Shown: positions 1 to 9,458 of the stretch, in pieces
Layout of the letters: each line of letters opens with the position of its first letter
Numbering within the stretch: the first letter of the stretch is position 1
NCBI RefSeq assembly: GCF_014192275.1
Contig: NZ_JACHXR010000005.1
Span: forward strand, 124,001 to 188,000
Length of the DNA: 64,000 bases
Source of the DNA: Halomonas stenophila
Lineage (GTDB): Bacteria > Pseudomonadota > Gammaproteobacteria > Pseudomonadales > Halomonadaceae
Direction: 5' to 3'
The notes under the pieces: model-generated
What the model saw: only the letters and a program-made list of their open reading frames with translations
What the model was told of the DNA's origin: nothing
Database searches by the model: none
Position numbers and translations under genes: made by a program

Positions 1-1559
1 TCCGGCAGGCGCACGAGCTTCTCCAGCGCCACCAGCAGCGGCTGGCGGTGGCGGTCGGCCTGGTCGGAGAGGGTGAAGGGGATGTAGCGCGGGTCGTCGC
101 TGGCGTGCTGCCCGCGCTCGTATTGACCGAAGACGGCCTGGATATGCGGGGCGTAGTGGTCGATGTCCGGCACCATGACGATGATGTCCCGGGGCCTGAG
201 CTCCGGGTCATCGCTGAAGGCGGCGAGCAGCTGGTCGTGGAGGATCTCCACCTCGCGCTGGGGGCCGTGGGCGACGTGGAAGACGATGGAGTCATCGCGG
301 GTCGGGTCCACCGCCGGCCAGGTGTCGCGGGTCTCGGCCAGCGGGCGCAGGGCGCGGATGTCGTCCTGCAGCTGCTGCAGCAGCAGGCCCGGAGAGTCGT
401 CGGGCACGCAGGGCTCGAAGAGGTCGATGCGCAGCGCCTCGCGTTCGAACAGCCCCTCGTAGCGTTGGCTGTCGTCGTGCTCGTCGAGCAGGCGCAGGTA
501 GTCGCGGCCCTGCTTGCCCCAGGCGGCCAGCAGCGGCTGGGCGTGGAGGTGCAGGGCCTCCTCGCCGTCGCCGTCGCCCAGCACGTCGAGGCGTTCGGGC
601 ATGCCGGCCTTGCGCCGCTGGCGCCGGCGCTCGGCCCTCAGCAGCTCCTTGTGCTCGATGATATCGGCCCAGTAGTGCTCGCAGGGGTTGTGCACGCAGA
701 GCAGCACCTGGCTGACCCGGGCGATGGCGGCCAGCGCCTCCAGGGCCTGGCGGGGCAGCGAGGAGATGCCGAACACCACCACCCGGCGCGGCAGATCACG
801 GGGCCGATTCTCCAGCGTGAGCGACTCGGCGGCCTCGAGGAAGCGCCGATGCACCCGGGCGCGGCTGGAGTCGATGTCGGCCGCGCCCTGGGCGGCATCC
901 ACGTCGGCGCATGGCGCCCGCCGCTGTTCCGCCACATCGTGGCATATGGCACGCCATAGCGCGGGCTGCCAGCGCTGGGCCTCGTCCAGCGGCCGGGCCT
1001 CGCCGCGGGCGGAGATCAGCACGTCCTCGCCCGCCGCCCAGGCGTCCAGCCAGTCGGCGCGATAGACCTGGTACTGGTCGAAGAGATCGGCGAGGCGTTC
1101 GGCGAGCTGGTGATGCTTGCGCAGGTCGGCGTCGTCTTCCAGAAAGCGCGCCAGGGGGGCGAAGGCCGGCTGATCGAGCAACCCCGGCAGCAGGCGCAGC
1201 AGCCGCCACACCAGCCGCGACTTGTCGAAGGGCGAGGTGGCCGGCACCGCATCAACGTCGCCCTCGGCATGCTCCAGCACCGCCCGGTAGGCCTGCCACA
1301 GGAAGCGCGCCGGCAGGGTGACGTCGAGCGCCGCGGCGATGCCCGCGCCGCCCTGGGCGGGATCCTCGGCCAGGGCGAGCTTCAGCCACTGGCCGATGCC
1401 GTTGCTCTGCACCAGGATCGTCTCGTTCTCCAGGGGGCCGAGCGGATGGCGCTTCATCCACTCCACCGCCAGGCCGCGCAGGGCCTCCAGGCGATTGCCG
1501 TGGATGACCATGAAGCCGGGAGAGAGAGCATCCTCATGGGGTTGAGCGAGAACCGGCAT
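1..1559 (-). CDS. recC: RecC, exodeoxyribonuclease V gamma subunit (partial, 3' end outside window)
   Basis: This frame stays open from an ATG at 1559 to the left edge, giving about 519 residues of the N-terminal part of RecC. RecC is the Chi-recognising scaffold of the RecBCD helicase-nuclease, which repairs double-strand breaks and degrades foreign linear DNA. Family signatures near the N terminus are HGNRLEALR, then ETILVQSNGIGQWLKLAL, and then LFDQYQVYRADWLDAW, all in the order seen in E. coli RecC. Several long frames on the opposite strand here are GC-driven shadows. The start codon is preceded only by a weak AAGG. recB and recD would be expected to the left, outside the window. The family assignment is firm; the full length cannot be judged. 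Confidence 0.93.
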   Translation of the reverse strand, partial: MPVLAQPHEDALSPGFMVIHGNRLEALRGLAVEWMKRHPLGPLENETILVQSNGIGQWLKLALAEDPAQGGAGIAAALDVTLPARFLWQAYRAVLEHAEGDVDAVPATSPFDKSRLVWRLLRLLPGLLDQPAFAPLARFLEDDADLRKHHQLAERLADLFDQYQVYRADWLDAWAAGEDVLISARGEARPLDEAQRWQPALWRAICHDVAEQRRAPCADVDAAQGAADIDSSRARVHRRFLEAAESLTLENRPRDLPRRVVVFGISSLPRQALEALAAIARVSQVLLCVHNPCEHYWADIIEHKELLRAERRRQRRKAGMPERLDVLGDGDGEEALHLHAQPLLAAWGKQGRDYLRLLDEHDDSQRYEGLFEREALRIDLFEPCVPDDSPGLLLQQLQDDIRALRPLAETRDTWPAVDPTRDDSIVFHVAHGPQREVEILHDQLLAAFSDDPELRPRDIIVMVPDIDHYAPHIQAVFGQYERGQHASDDPRYIPFTLSDQADRHRQPLLVALEKLVRLP

Positions 1560-1749
1560 TGGCTGACCTTGGTGGAAACATCTTTCGCTATGGTGCCCGA
1601 AAGCGCTTCCTGACGCACACTTCGACTGCGCCGTTACCATCACGCAATGTAAGTGTCGAGATTGGGCTTATAAGCCTGAAGTCAACCTCCTCGTGTCAGG
1701 TGGACGTCCTGCTGCTGCTCGAACTCAGAGCTGGCCTTGATAGTAGCGC

Positions 1750-3273
1750 CTACTGGTAGTGACTGGCCACGGTTAACGTCTTGTATTCATCGTACGCGAA
1801 TTGATCGGTCATTCCACTGACGAAATCCTGGATTAGACGACAACGGTAATAAAACTCCCAAAGCTCCTCGTCTGCTTTTCCTTCTGTCTTTTCAGCCGCG
1901 AGGCGGTAGGCCTTGACATGTCGCTCGGCCAGGCGTCCTGCGAGTCGTTTGAGATGGGGTGATGCGTGTTTTTCTTGATCCAATATCCCTTTGAAGTCTC
2001 TAGCGTTGCATTTTAGGAGTGGGGAATATATGCCGATAAGCCCGTAAATAATACGGTAGCCCTGCAGTTCTAGAGTTTCGACTTCTCGATCGCAAAAGAC
2101 TTTCTTCCTTGCGACTCGTTTTAGCGATTCAATGGTCTGTGCATAAGGGCTGTCGTCCTCCATGAGCGCTTCATCAAAATCTCCAGAGTAGATGTCCTCT
2201 ATGTTAGAGGTGAAGCGATGAGAGGCATGCTGAACAAGTGAGTGTATAAGGTTGACTCTCAGCCAGAGAAAGAACTCGTTGTTTTTGTTGATAGGTTCTT
2301 CCTGCGCTCTCTTGTCGGCATAATTGACTATGTCTTGGAAGCTTTGTGTTCCAGATCCTGGTGTGGTGAAACACTTTTCTTTGATGTCGCCAATCGAACT
2401 GAACTCATCTTCGAGAAGCTCCTTGAGCTGCTTGATGTCCAATATTCCCTTTTCTACGGCATCTTCGATGTCGGCAAGGCCATAAGAGATATCGTCCGCA
2501 GCTTCCATGATCCAAGTGGCGGGGTGGCGGGAGCCTGGCTGCATTCCCAGCGTGTGCCACAGGTCATGTATGAAGCCTTCTTCAGACAGGTAGAATCCAG
2601 GTTTCTTTCTTAGATAGGCGCCATCGGTTCCCTTGTCTGGTTTAGGCTGATGAGCAGGGCGTACGTATTTGAGTAAGCAGGCAGTCTGGGTGTAGGTAAG
2701 ATTCAAGGTCAACAGATGAGTGACGAGTCGAATAGCCTGTGCATTTCCTTCGAAGTTCTGCAAGTCATGCAGCATCTTCTTCTCGAGCTCTGAGTCAATT
2801 TCTTGAGTGTCGATGAATTTATTGAAAGAAGTGAGTTTGTCCAAAAACCAGGAGTTGATGGCATGTTCGCCGAGATGGCCAAAGGGCGGGTTGCCGATAT
2901 CATGAATCAAGCAGGCCATTTCAACGATGCTTTCTAGGACGCGCTCAAGATCATGGAGGCCATATTGTTCCGTTGGGCCTTCCTTGTCTAGTTTCTTGAA
3001 AATGGTGCGAGTGATGAAGCGGCCCGTCTGTTGAACTTCGAGAGAGTGGGTGAGGCGGCTGCGTACAGTGGCATTTCTCTCTAGAGGGAAAACCTGGGTC
3101 TTCTGTTGAAGCCTACGTATTGCAGGAGAGTTGATTATCCTGCCTCGGTCGCTTTCGAGCTGTCCTGTCAAATATTCAAGATAATTTTTGGACTCCCATG
3201 GCTCGTCATTATTCTGGCGTGAGTAGGGCCTTTGTGCTGTGATTCTAGTCTTGAAGTTGATAATTCCCTTCAT
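1750..3273 (-). CDS. dgt: dGTPase, deoxyguanosine triphosphate triphosphohydrolase
   Basis: The protein hydrolyses dGTP to deoxyguanosine and triphosphate. It aligns by eye along its whole length with E. coli Dgt (505 residues there, 507 here). The shared blocks are ESDRGRIINSPAIRRLQQKT, QVFPLERNA, RLTHSLEVQQ, the HD motif CLIHDIGNPPFGH, TWIMEAADDISY and the C-terminal WEFYYRCRLIQDF. The frame opens 14 codons further upstream, but I chose ATG 3273 because AGGGA sits about eight bases before it and the family alignment starts there. Base composition is clearly lower in GC than recC and the LysR gene, with many AT-rich codons, so recent acquisition is plausible. Dgt homologues can act in nucleotide-pool control or phage defence; nothing here decides between these. 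Confidence 0.95.
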   Translation of the reverse strand: MKGIINFKTRITAQRPYSRQNNDEPWESKNYLEYLTGQLESDRGRIINSPAIRRLQQKTQVFPLERNATVRSRLTHSLEVQQTGRFITRTIFKKLDKEGPTEQYGLHDLERVLESIVEMACLIHDIGNPPFGHLGEHAINSWFLDKLTSFNKFIDTQEIDSELEKKMLHDLQNFEGNAQAIRLVTHLLTLNLTYTQTACLLKYVRPAHQPKPDKGTDGAYLRKKPGFYLSEEGFIHDLWHTLGMQPGSRHPATWIMEAADDISYGLADIEDAVEKGILDIKQLKELLEDEFSSIGDIKEKCFTTPGSGTQSFQDIVNYADKRAQEEPINKNNEFFLWLRVNLIHSLVQHASHRFTSNIEDIYSGDFDEALMEDDSPYAQTIESLKRVARKKVFCDREVETLELQGYRIIYGLIGIYSPLLKCNARDFKGILDQEKHASPHLKRLAGRLAERHVKAYRLAAEKTEGKADEELWEFYYRCRLIQDFVSGMTDQFAYDEYKTLTVASHYQ

Positions 3274-3513
3274 TTGAACATCCCTGTGCTGATGCTTTGT
3301 TTTATTTGTTATCACAATAAGGGGGTGGGTTCAATAGGTCATGCCCATGGACGTGGCATGAACACGGACTGAGTTCCACTTTTTCTTCAATTCTGATGAT
3401 GCTCTCGCAGACATGAATATAGCAACAGGAGGAAGGAGGTGGTGCCTCAAAATGCAAGCTCTGTCTACTCTACGCGGACCGGGAGCGCAGTGCTGACGCC
3501 GCTCGGGGAGCCG
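3274..3513. other. Intergenic, lower-GC, no gene seen
   Basis: I see no supported gene, RNA or repeat here. It holds the dgt upstream region (AT-rich just outside the start) and then grades into the high-GC debris described in the next two entries. Confidence 0.5.
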
Positions 3514-3592
3514 TTAGAGCCAATACGTTGGCCAGCGTCGCTCGGTTCCCAGGTTGTTGATCAGCAGCGCCACCAACACCAGGCTCGCCGAG
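3514..3592 (-). pseudogene. 3'-terminal fragment of an HPP-family membrane protein gene
   Basis: About 79 bases match the end of the intact HPP gene at 11026-11529. Over the 74 bases that can be aligned (3519-3592 against 11031-11104) I count five differences. The fragment encodes the same C terminus (LVALLINNLGTERRWPTYWL) followed by a TAA stop, where the intact gene has TAG. The rest of the gene is missing. Read on the minus strand, the fragment is joined in frame to the end of an IS3-type transposase (next entry), so it is a recombination scar. Confidence 0.85.
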
Positions 3593-3614
3593 TCTGTTCT
3601 GGTCACGTCAGAGT

Positions 3615-3700
3615 GAACACCGTTGCAAGCCGAAGCTGCCAGTGCGACTTCCCTCGGCGTCAGGTAGCCAGGGTCGAGTGGAGCCGGCAACGCCGGCGTC
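3615..3700 (-). mobile_element. Remnant of an IS3-family transposase OrfB C terminus
   Basis: On the minus strand the sequence reads RRCRLHSTL and then, after restoring one missing G, GYLTPREVALAASA. This is the characteristic C-terminal end of IS3-family OrfB transposases (R-R-x-H-S-x-L-G-Y-x-x-P). Without the restored base the frame ends in a stop at 3660. The shifted frame runs on into the HPP fragment. No terminal inverted repeats or target duplication were recognised. The call rests on a short motif, so the family is likely but the exact element is unknown. Confidence 0.6.
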
Positions 3701-3769
3701 TCGAGGCCTTCGAGGTCAGGAAAATCGCGTCATCCCGGGCAAGATCGAAGCCCGTGCCCCTCTGGTCGG

Positions 3770-4741
3770 TCAGTCCACGGATTCCGCCTCCTCGGCGGTG
3801 GTCACCGGACTGGCTGGCGCCTGGTTCTTCCGGGGCGGTGCCAGCATCTTGAAGCGGATTTGCTCGACGACGAAGTCGACGAAGGTGCGCACCTTGGGCG
3901 AGATGAGCTGGCCGCCCGGGAAGACGGCATTCAGCTCGATCTCGGGGCCTTCCCAGCCGTCGAGGATGCGGTGTAACCGGCTCTCCTCCGGCCCCAGACA
4001 GGCCACGATCTCGCTGGCCAGCATGATGCCTTGCCCCTCGAGCAGCAGGCCGCGCAAGACGAAGGGGTCGTTGGCGATGGCCACGGGGGCGACCTCGATC
4101 TCCTCCTGGCGCGACCCGTTGCGCAACTGCCATACGTAGCGGTGGCCGCGCCGGTCGATGGCCTTCGCCAGCGCCGGGTGATGCACCAGGTCCGCCGGCT
4201 CGCGAGGTTCGCCATGTTGGGCGAGGTAGTCTTCGCTGGCATAGACATACGAGCGATGCCGGGCCAGGGGGCGGGCCACCAGGCTCGAGTCCGCCAGCGG
4301 GCCGACACGGATGGCGACGTCGATCTGGTTGGCTACCAGGTCGAGACGGTCATTGGAGAGGATCAGCTCGACACGCACCTGGGGATACCGCTTGCGGAAG
4401 TCCTGCACCAGTATCGAGGTGAAGTCGGTGCACATGGTGAAGGGGGCGGTGACGCGCAGCCAGCCGCGCGGGCTCTCCTCGAGCCGCTGCACCGCGTGCT
4501 CCGCTTCGCTCAGCTCCCGGGCGATGCGATTGCAATACTCGAAGTAGACGGCGCCGGCTTCGGTCAGGCCCAGCTGGCGGGTGGTGCGGTTCAGCAGCCG
4601 GGCGCCCAGGCGTTGCTCCAGTTCCTGGACCTTGCGGCTCACCGTGGTCTTGGGGATGTGTAGCAAGCGGGAGGCGGCGGTAAAGCTTCCCTGCTCCACG
4701 ACCTTGGCGAAGATCAGGACGTCGTTGAGATCCTGCGACAT
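3770..4741 (-). CDS. LysR-family transcriptional regulator, divergent from the RND efflux operon
   Basis: This is a 323-residue LysR regulator with the N-terminal winged helix (FAKVVEQGSFTAASRLLHIP, then TTVSRKVQELEQRLGARLL) and a periplasmic-binding-protein-like effector domain. The start at 4741 (MSQDLNDVLIFAK) fits the family; an in-frame extension of 24 codons looks non-coding. It lies head to head with the RND adaptor and pump genes, 278 bases apart, the same layout as mexT next to mexEF in Pseudomonas, so control of the pump is a reasonable inference. It belongs to the large CrgA/PecT-type group (close in style to DhcR/YafC). The last 20 or so residues (rich in A, P, T, E) look like a variable tail. 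Confidence 0.9.
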   Translation of the reverse strand: MSQDLNDVLIFAKVVEQGSFTAASRLLHIPKTTVSRKVQELEQRLGARLLNRTTRQLGLTEAGAVYFEYCNRIARELSEAEHAVQRLEESPRGWLRVTAPFTMCTDFTSILVQDFRKRYPQVRVELILSNDRLDLVANQIDVAIRVGPLADSSLVARPLARHRSYVYASEDYLAQHGEPREPADLVHHPALAKAIDRRGHRYVWQLRNGSRQEEIEVAPVAIANDPFVLRGLLLEGQGIMLASEIVACLGPEESRLHRILDGWEGPEIELNAVFPGGQLISPKVRTFVDFVVEQIRFKMLAPPRKNQAPASPVTTAEEAESVD

Positions 4742-5019
4742 GGTGTTGTCCTTGGCCGTGCCAGTTGCACTCGAGGGGGGAGTGAGTAGGGGAGGAGTAT
4801 AGGCGAGTGGCACGGAGACTATCCCGTCAGTGGAACAGTATTTCCCCCGAAACCCGTCTAATCAAGTCGCCTTTATCGCTCTATCGTTGACCTCTCATTG
4901 TGCGCCGACCGTGTCGATACTGCGCATGCCGAGACGACTCAGGAGGAGTCACGGCGGGTCGCCCTCCATCAGAGGAGCGGTATCGGTGCCGAGTCACGAC
5001 GGGATAGGGAGGAACTCCC

Positions 5020-6219
5020 ATGCATGTCCACGAGAGGATCCAGCATTCGCGTCCCCGGCGAGTGTCCCTGATGATCACTTTGCTGCTGGGAACCGTGTTG
5101 CTGGCCGGCTGCGATAGCCAGGCGGATGGTGAACAATCGGCACCGCCACCCCCCGAGGTGAGCGTGGCCGAGGTGGTGGTGAGGGACGTGCGCTTCTGGG
5201 ACGAATTCACCGGTCGTATCGAAGCGGTGGAGTCGGTGGAGCTGCGGCCGCGCGTGGCCGGCTACGTCGAGCGCGTCAACTACACCGAAGGCGAAGTCGT
5301 CGACCAGGGCGATGTGCTGTTCGTCATCGATCAGCGCCCCTATCGGGCCGAACTGGCGCATGCCGAGGCCGAACTGGCGCATGCCGAGGCGCGTGTCGAA
5401 CTGACCCGCAGCGAGGCCGCCCGGGCCGAGGCGCTGGGCCAGAGTCGCGCCATCTCCCGCGAGGAGCTGGATCAGCGCCGGTCGGCGGCGGCCGAGGCCG
5501 AGGCCGAGCTGCTGGCCGCCCGCGCGCGGGTCGACACGGCGCGACTGAACCTGGCATTCACCGAGGTGCGCGCGCCGATCGCCGGACGTACCGGGCGGGC
5601 CCTGGTCACGGCGGGCAACCTGGTGTCCGACACCACGCCCCTGACCTCGATCGTCTCCCTGGATCGGGTCCACGTGCACTTCCACGCCGACGAGCAGAGC
5701 TACCTGCGCTATGACGCCATGGCGCGCTCGGGCGAGCGGCCCAGTTCGCGCGAGGAGCGCACCCCGGTGAGGGTGGGGTTGGCGTCCGACAGCGGCTATC
5801 CCTACCGGGGCGAGGTGGACTTCGTCGACAACCGGCTCGACGCCTCGGCGGGCACCATGCTGATGCGCGCCGTGCTCGACAACCGCGATGGGCAGTTCGC
5901 GCCGGGCATGTTCGCGCGCGTGCAGCTGCGCGGCCAGGGGGCCGACGACGCCATTCTGGTCGATGACAAGGCGGTGTTGACCGATCAGGACCGCAAGTAC
6001 GTCTATGTCGTCGACGACCAGGGGCTTGCCCAGCGCCGCGACATTCGACTCGGGCGCATGGCCGAGGGCCTGCGCGTGATCGAGTCGGGGCTCGAGCCCG
6101 GTGACCGCGTGGTGGTGCGCGGTGCGCAGCGCATCTTCGTTCCGGGCATGCCGGTGGCCGCGCAACGCGTCGACATGAGCGATCCCCGGCCGACGGTCGA
6201 TCTCTCGGCCGCCCACTGA
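5020..6219 (+). CDS. RND efflux membrane-fusion (adaptor) lipoprotein
   Basis: This is a 399-residue periplasmic adaptor of the AcrA/MexE type that links an inner-membrane RND pump to an outer-membrane channel. An N-terminal hydrophobic stretch ends in a lipobox (LLAGC), so Cys31 should be lipidated. The order of domains is as usual: lipoyl half (RPRVAGYVERVNYTEGEVV), alpha-helical hairpin with heptad-like AELAHAEAELAHAEARVELT, second lipoyl half (RAPIAGRTGRALVTAG), beta-barrel and membrane-proximal domain. A strong AGGGAGG lies before the start. The RND pump follows after 68 bases. No outer-membrane factor gene is present nearby, so a TolC/OprM-type protein encoded elsewhere must serve. The hairpin contains a short direct repeat (GAACTGGCGCATGCCGAGGC twice, at about 5350-5390). 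Confidence 0.93.
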   Translation: MHVHERIQHSRPRRVSLMITLLLGTVLLAGCDSQADGEQSAPPPPEVSVAEVVVRDVRFWDEFTGRIEAVESVELRPRVAGYVERVNYTEGEVVDQGDVLFVIDQRPYRAELAHAEAELAHAEARVELTRSEAARAEALGQSRAISREELDQRRSAAAEAEAELLAARARVDTARLNLAFTEVRAPIAGRTGRALVTAGNLVSDTTPLTSIVSLDRVHVHFHADEQSYLRYDAMARSGERPSSREERTPVRVGLASDSGYPYRGEVDFVDNRLDASAGTMLMRAVLDNRDGQFAPGMFARVQLRGQGADDAILVDDKAVLTDQDRKYVYVVDDQGLAQRRDIRLGRMAEGLRVIESGLEPGDRVVVRGAQRIFVPGMPVAAQRVDMSDPRPTVDLSAAH

Positions 6220-6287
6220 CGGTCGATGCCACTGATGCGTTCTCGGGGCGGGCACCCAGGTGCGAGTCCCGATGAGGGAGTCTTGCC

Positions 6288-9200
6288 ATGAATTTCGCGA
6301 AGTTTTTCGTCGATCGCCCGATCTTCGCCGCGGTGCTGTCGATCCTCCTCTTCATCGCGGGGGCGATCACCATCCCGCTGCTGCCGGTCAGTGAATACCC
6401 GGACGTGGTGCCGCCCTCGGTGGTGGTGCGCACGGTCTATCCCGGCGCCAATCCCAAGGTCATCGCCGAAACCGTGGCCACGCCGCTGGAGGAGGAGATC
6501 AACGGCGTCGAGGACATGATGTACCTCAAGTCGGTGGCCGGCTCCGATGGGGTGCTGCAGATGACCGTGACCTTCCGCCCGGGTACCGATCCGGACGATG
6601 CCGCGGTGAAGGTGCAGAATCGGGTCAACCAGGCGCTGGCGCGGCTGCCCGAGGACGTGCGCCGACAGGGCGTGACCACGCAGAAGCAGTCGCCGACGTT
6701 TCTGATGGTGGTGCACCTGACCGCGGAGGACGGCCGCTACGACACCCTGTACCTGCGCAACTACGCCCGCCTGCACGTCAAGGACGCCCTGGCGCGCCTT
6801 CCGGGGGTCGGTGATGCGCAGATCTTCGGCGGCGGCGACTACGCCATGCGTGCCTGGCTCGACCCGAACAGGATCGCCGCGCGGGGCCTCACGGCCGGCG
6901 ACGTGGTGCGGGCGATGCGCGAGCAGAACGTGCAGGTCTCGGCCGGCCAGCTCGGCGCCGAGCCCATGCCCGACAGCGACTTCCTGACCCTGATCAACGC
7001 CCGGGGGCGCCTGACCACCGAGGAGGAGTTCGGCGACATCGTGGTCAAGAGCGGCGCCGACGGCGAGCTCGTGCGCCTGGCCGACGTCGCCCGCCTGGAA
7101 CTGGGTGCCGGCGACTATACGCTGCGCTCGAAGCTCGACGGCAATGACGCCGTCGCCATCGGCGTCTTCCAGGCGCCGGGGGCGAACGCCCTGGAGATCC
7201 AGGAGGAGGTCATCGCCACCATGGACGAGCTGGCCCAGTGGTTTCCCGAGGGCGTCGAGTACGAGGCGGTGTACGACACCACCGTCTTCGTGCGCGACTC
7301 GATCGAGGCCGTGGTCAAGACCCTGCTGGAAGCCGTCCTGCTGGTGGTGCTGGTGGTCACGCTGTTCCTGCAGACCTGGCGCGCCTCGATCATTCCGTTG
7401 ATCGCGGTACCGGTGTCGGTGGTGGGCACCTTCGCCGTGCTGTATCTGCTGGGCTTCTCGATCAACACCCTGACCCTGTTCGGCCTGGTGCTGGCGATCG
7501 GCATCGTGGTCGACGACGCCATCGTGGTGGTGGAGAACGTCGAGCGCAACATTGAGGAGGGCTTGTCACCGCTTGCCGCCGCCCACCAGGCGATGAGGGA
7601 GGTGTCCGGCCCGATCATCGCCATCGGCCTGGTACTGTGTGCGGTGTTCGTGCCGATGGCCTTCCTGTCCGGGGTCACCGGGCAGTTCTACCGCCAGTTC
7701 GCGGCGACCATCGCCATCTCCACGGTGATCTCCACGATCAACTCGCTGACCCTGTCGCCGGCGCTGGCGGCGATGCTGCTCAAGCCCCACGACGCGCCCC
7801 GTGACCGCATGACCCGCCTGATCGACCTGTTGTTCGGCTGGCTGTTCCGTCCCTTCAACCGCGTCTTCGCCAGCAGCTCGGCCAGGTACCAGGGGGCGAT
7901 CTCGCGCATCCTGGGCCGGCGTGGGGCGGTGTTCGTGGTGTATGCCTTGCTGCTGGTCGCGACCGGGGGGCTGTTCCAGGCGGTGCCGCCGGGCTTCATT
8001 CCGACCCAGGACAAGCAGTACCTGATCGCCGGCGTCAAGTTGCCGGAAGGAGCTTCGCTGTCGCGCACCGATGCGATGCTGAGCCGGGTCGGCGAGATCG
8101 CCATGGCGACCGAGGGCGTGACCCACGCGGTCGCCTTCCCCGGCCTCAACGCGCTGCAGTTCACCAACACGCCCAACAGCGGGGTGGTGTTCCTGACCCT
8201 GGCACCCTTCGCCGAGCGCAGCCGCACGGCGGCCGAGATCAACGCCGAGATCAACCGCAAGATCGCGGGACTGCAGGAGGGCCTGGCATTCGCCTTCATG
8301 CCGCCGCCGATCCTGGGGCTCGGCAACGGCAACGGCTGGCAGATGTTCATCGAGGACCGCGCAGGGCTCGGTTACGGGGCGCTGCAAAGCGCGGTGCAGA
8401 GGTTCCAGGGGGCGATCGCGCAGACGCCCGGCATGGGCTTCCCGATGAGCAGCTACCAGGCCAACGTGCCGCAGCTCGACGCCGAGGTCGACCGCACCAA
8501 GGCCAAGGCCCAGGGAGTGCCGCTGACGGAGCTGTTCGACACCCTGCAGACCTACCTCGGCTCGACCTACGTCAACGACTTCAACCAGTTCGGGCGCACC
8601 TGGCAGGTGATCGCCCAGGCCGACGCCCCCTACCGAGACAGCGTCGAGGACATCGCCAACCTGCGCACCCGCAACGAGCGCGGCGAAATGGTGCCGATCG
8701 GCTCGATGGTGCAGATCAGCCAGACCTTCGGCCCCGATCCGGTGCTTCGCTACAACGGCTATCCCGCCGCCGACCTGGCCGGCGAGGCGGATCCGCGCGT
8801 GCTCTCCTCGACGCAGGCGATGGACGCGCTGAGCGAACTCGCCGCCCGGGTGCTGCCCAATGGCATGAGCTTCGAGTGGACCGACCTGAGCTACCAGCAG
8901 GCCACCCAGGGCAACGCCGCGCTGGTGGTGTTCCCGGTGGCGGTACTGCTGGTATTCCTGGCCCTGGCCGCGCTCTACGAGAGCTGGACCCTGCCGCTGG
9001 CGGTGATCCTGATCGTGCCGATGTGCCTGCTCTCGGCGCTGCTCGGGGTGTGGTTCATGAAGGGCGACAACAACATCTTCGTCCAGGTCGGGCTGGTGGT
9101 GCTGATCGGCCTGGCGTGCAAGAACGCCATCCTGATCGTCGAGTTCGCCCGCGAGCTGGAGATACAGGGCAAGGGCATCGTCGACGCGGCCCTGGAGGCC

Positions 9201-9458
9201 TGCCGCCTGCGCCTGCGGCCGATCATCATGACCTCGATCACCTTCACCGCGGCGGTGGTGCCGCTGATGCTGGGCAGTGGTGCCGGCTCCGAGGTGCGCC
9301 AGGCGCTCGGCGTGGCGGTGTTCGCCGGCATGCTCGGGGTCACGCTGTTCGGCCTCTTCCTCACCCCGGTGTTCTACGTGGCGTTGCGCAAGCTGGTCGA
9401 GCGCGGCCGTCGGGCGCCGCAAGACACCCTGCCGGCGGAGGGCGGATACCGTGCGTAG
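6288..9458 (+). CDS. RND multidrug efflux pump, HAE1 family (MexF/OqxB-like)
   Basis: This 1056-residue inner-membrane proton antiporter exports hydrophobic and amphiphilic compounds in complex with the upstream adaptor. It starts with the family signature FFVDRPIFAAVLSILLFIAG and has the two porter loops and twelve transmembrane helices expected. The proton-relay pair in TM4 is present (GIVVDDAIVVVENVER, Asp409-Asp410), as is the TM10 lysine (GLACKNAILIVEFARE). The N-terminal sequence (LLPVSEYPDVVPPSVVVRT) is closest to the MexF/OqxB/BpeF branch. The length is normal and no frameshift is seen. Its context beside a divergent LysR gene also fits that branch. Substrates cannot be told from sequence alone; chloramphenicol, quinolones or aromatic acids are typical for the branch. 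Confidence 0.95.
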   Translation: MNFAKFFVDRPIFAAVLSILLFIAGAITIPLLPVSEYPDVVPPSVVVRTVYPGANPKVIAETVATPLEEEINGVEDMMYLKSVAGSDGVLQMTVTFRPGTDPDDAAVKVQNRVNQALARLPEDVRRQGVTTQKQSPTFLMVVHLTAEDGRYDTLYLRNYARLHVKDALARLPGVGDAQIFGGGDYAMRAWLDPNRIAARGLTAGDVVRAMREQNVQVSAGQLGAEPMPDSDFLTLINARGRLTTEEEFGDIVVKSGADGELVRLADVARLELGAGDYTLRSKLDGNDAVAIGVFQAPGANALEIQEEVIATMDELAQWFPEGVEYEAVYDTTVFVRDSIEAVVKTLLEAVLLVVLVVTLFLQTWRASIIPLIAVPVSVVGTFAVLYLLGFSINTLTLFGLVLAIGIVVDDAIVVVENVERNIEEGLSPLAAAHQAMREVSGPIIAIGLVLCAVFVPMAFLSGVTGQFYRQFAATIAISTVISTINSLTLSPALAAMLLKPHDAPRDRMTRLIDLLFGWLFRPFNRVFASSSARYQGAISRILGRRGAVFVVYALLLVATGGLFQAVPPGFIPTQDKQYLIAGVKLPEGASLSRTDAMLSRVGEIAMATEGVTHAVAFPGLNALQFTNTPNSGVVFLTLAPFAERSRTAAEINAEINRKIAGLQEGLAFAFMPPPILGLGNGNGWQMFIEDRAGLGYGALQSAVQRFQGAIAQTPGMGFPMSSYQANVPQLDAEVDRTKAKAQGVPLTELFDTLQTYLGSTYVNDFNQFGRTWQVIAQADAPYRDSVEDIANLRTRNERGEMVPIGSMVQISQTFGPDPVLRYNGYPAADLAGEADPRVLSSTQAMDALSELAARVLPNGMSFEWTDLSYQQATQGNAALVVFPVAVLLVFLALAALYESWTLPLAVILIVPMCLLSALLGVWFMKGDNNIFVQVGLVVLIGLACKNAILIVEFARELEIQGKGIVDAALEACRLRLRPIIMTSITFTAAVVPLMLGSGAGSEVRQALGVAVFAGMLGVTLFGLFLTPVFYVALRKLVERGRRAPQDTLPAEGGYRA

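Noticed and set aside
4742..5019. A MexT-type nod box before the efflux operon
   Set aside because: ATCAAGTCG...ATCGCTCTAT at about 4861 and GTCGATACTG at 4913 resemble parts of the motif, but no complete correctly spaced copy was found.
5350..5390. A short tandem repeat in the adaptor gene as a phase-variable element
   Set aside because: It is an in-frame repeat of a helical heptad segment in the hairpin domain, present in only two copies and a multiple of three long.
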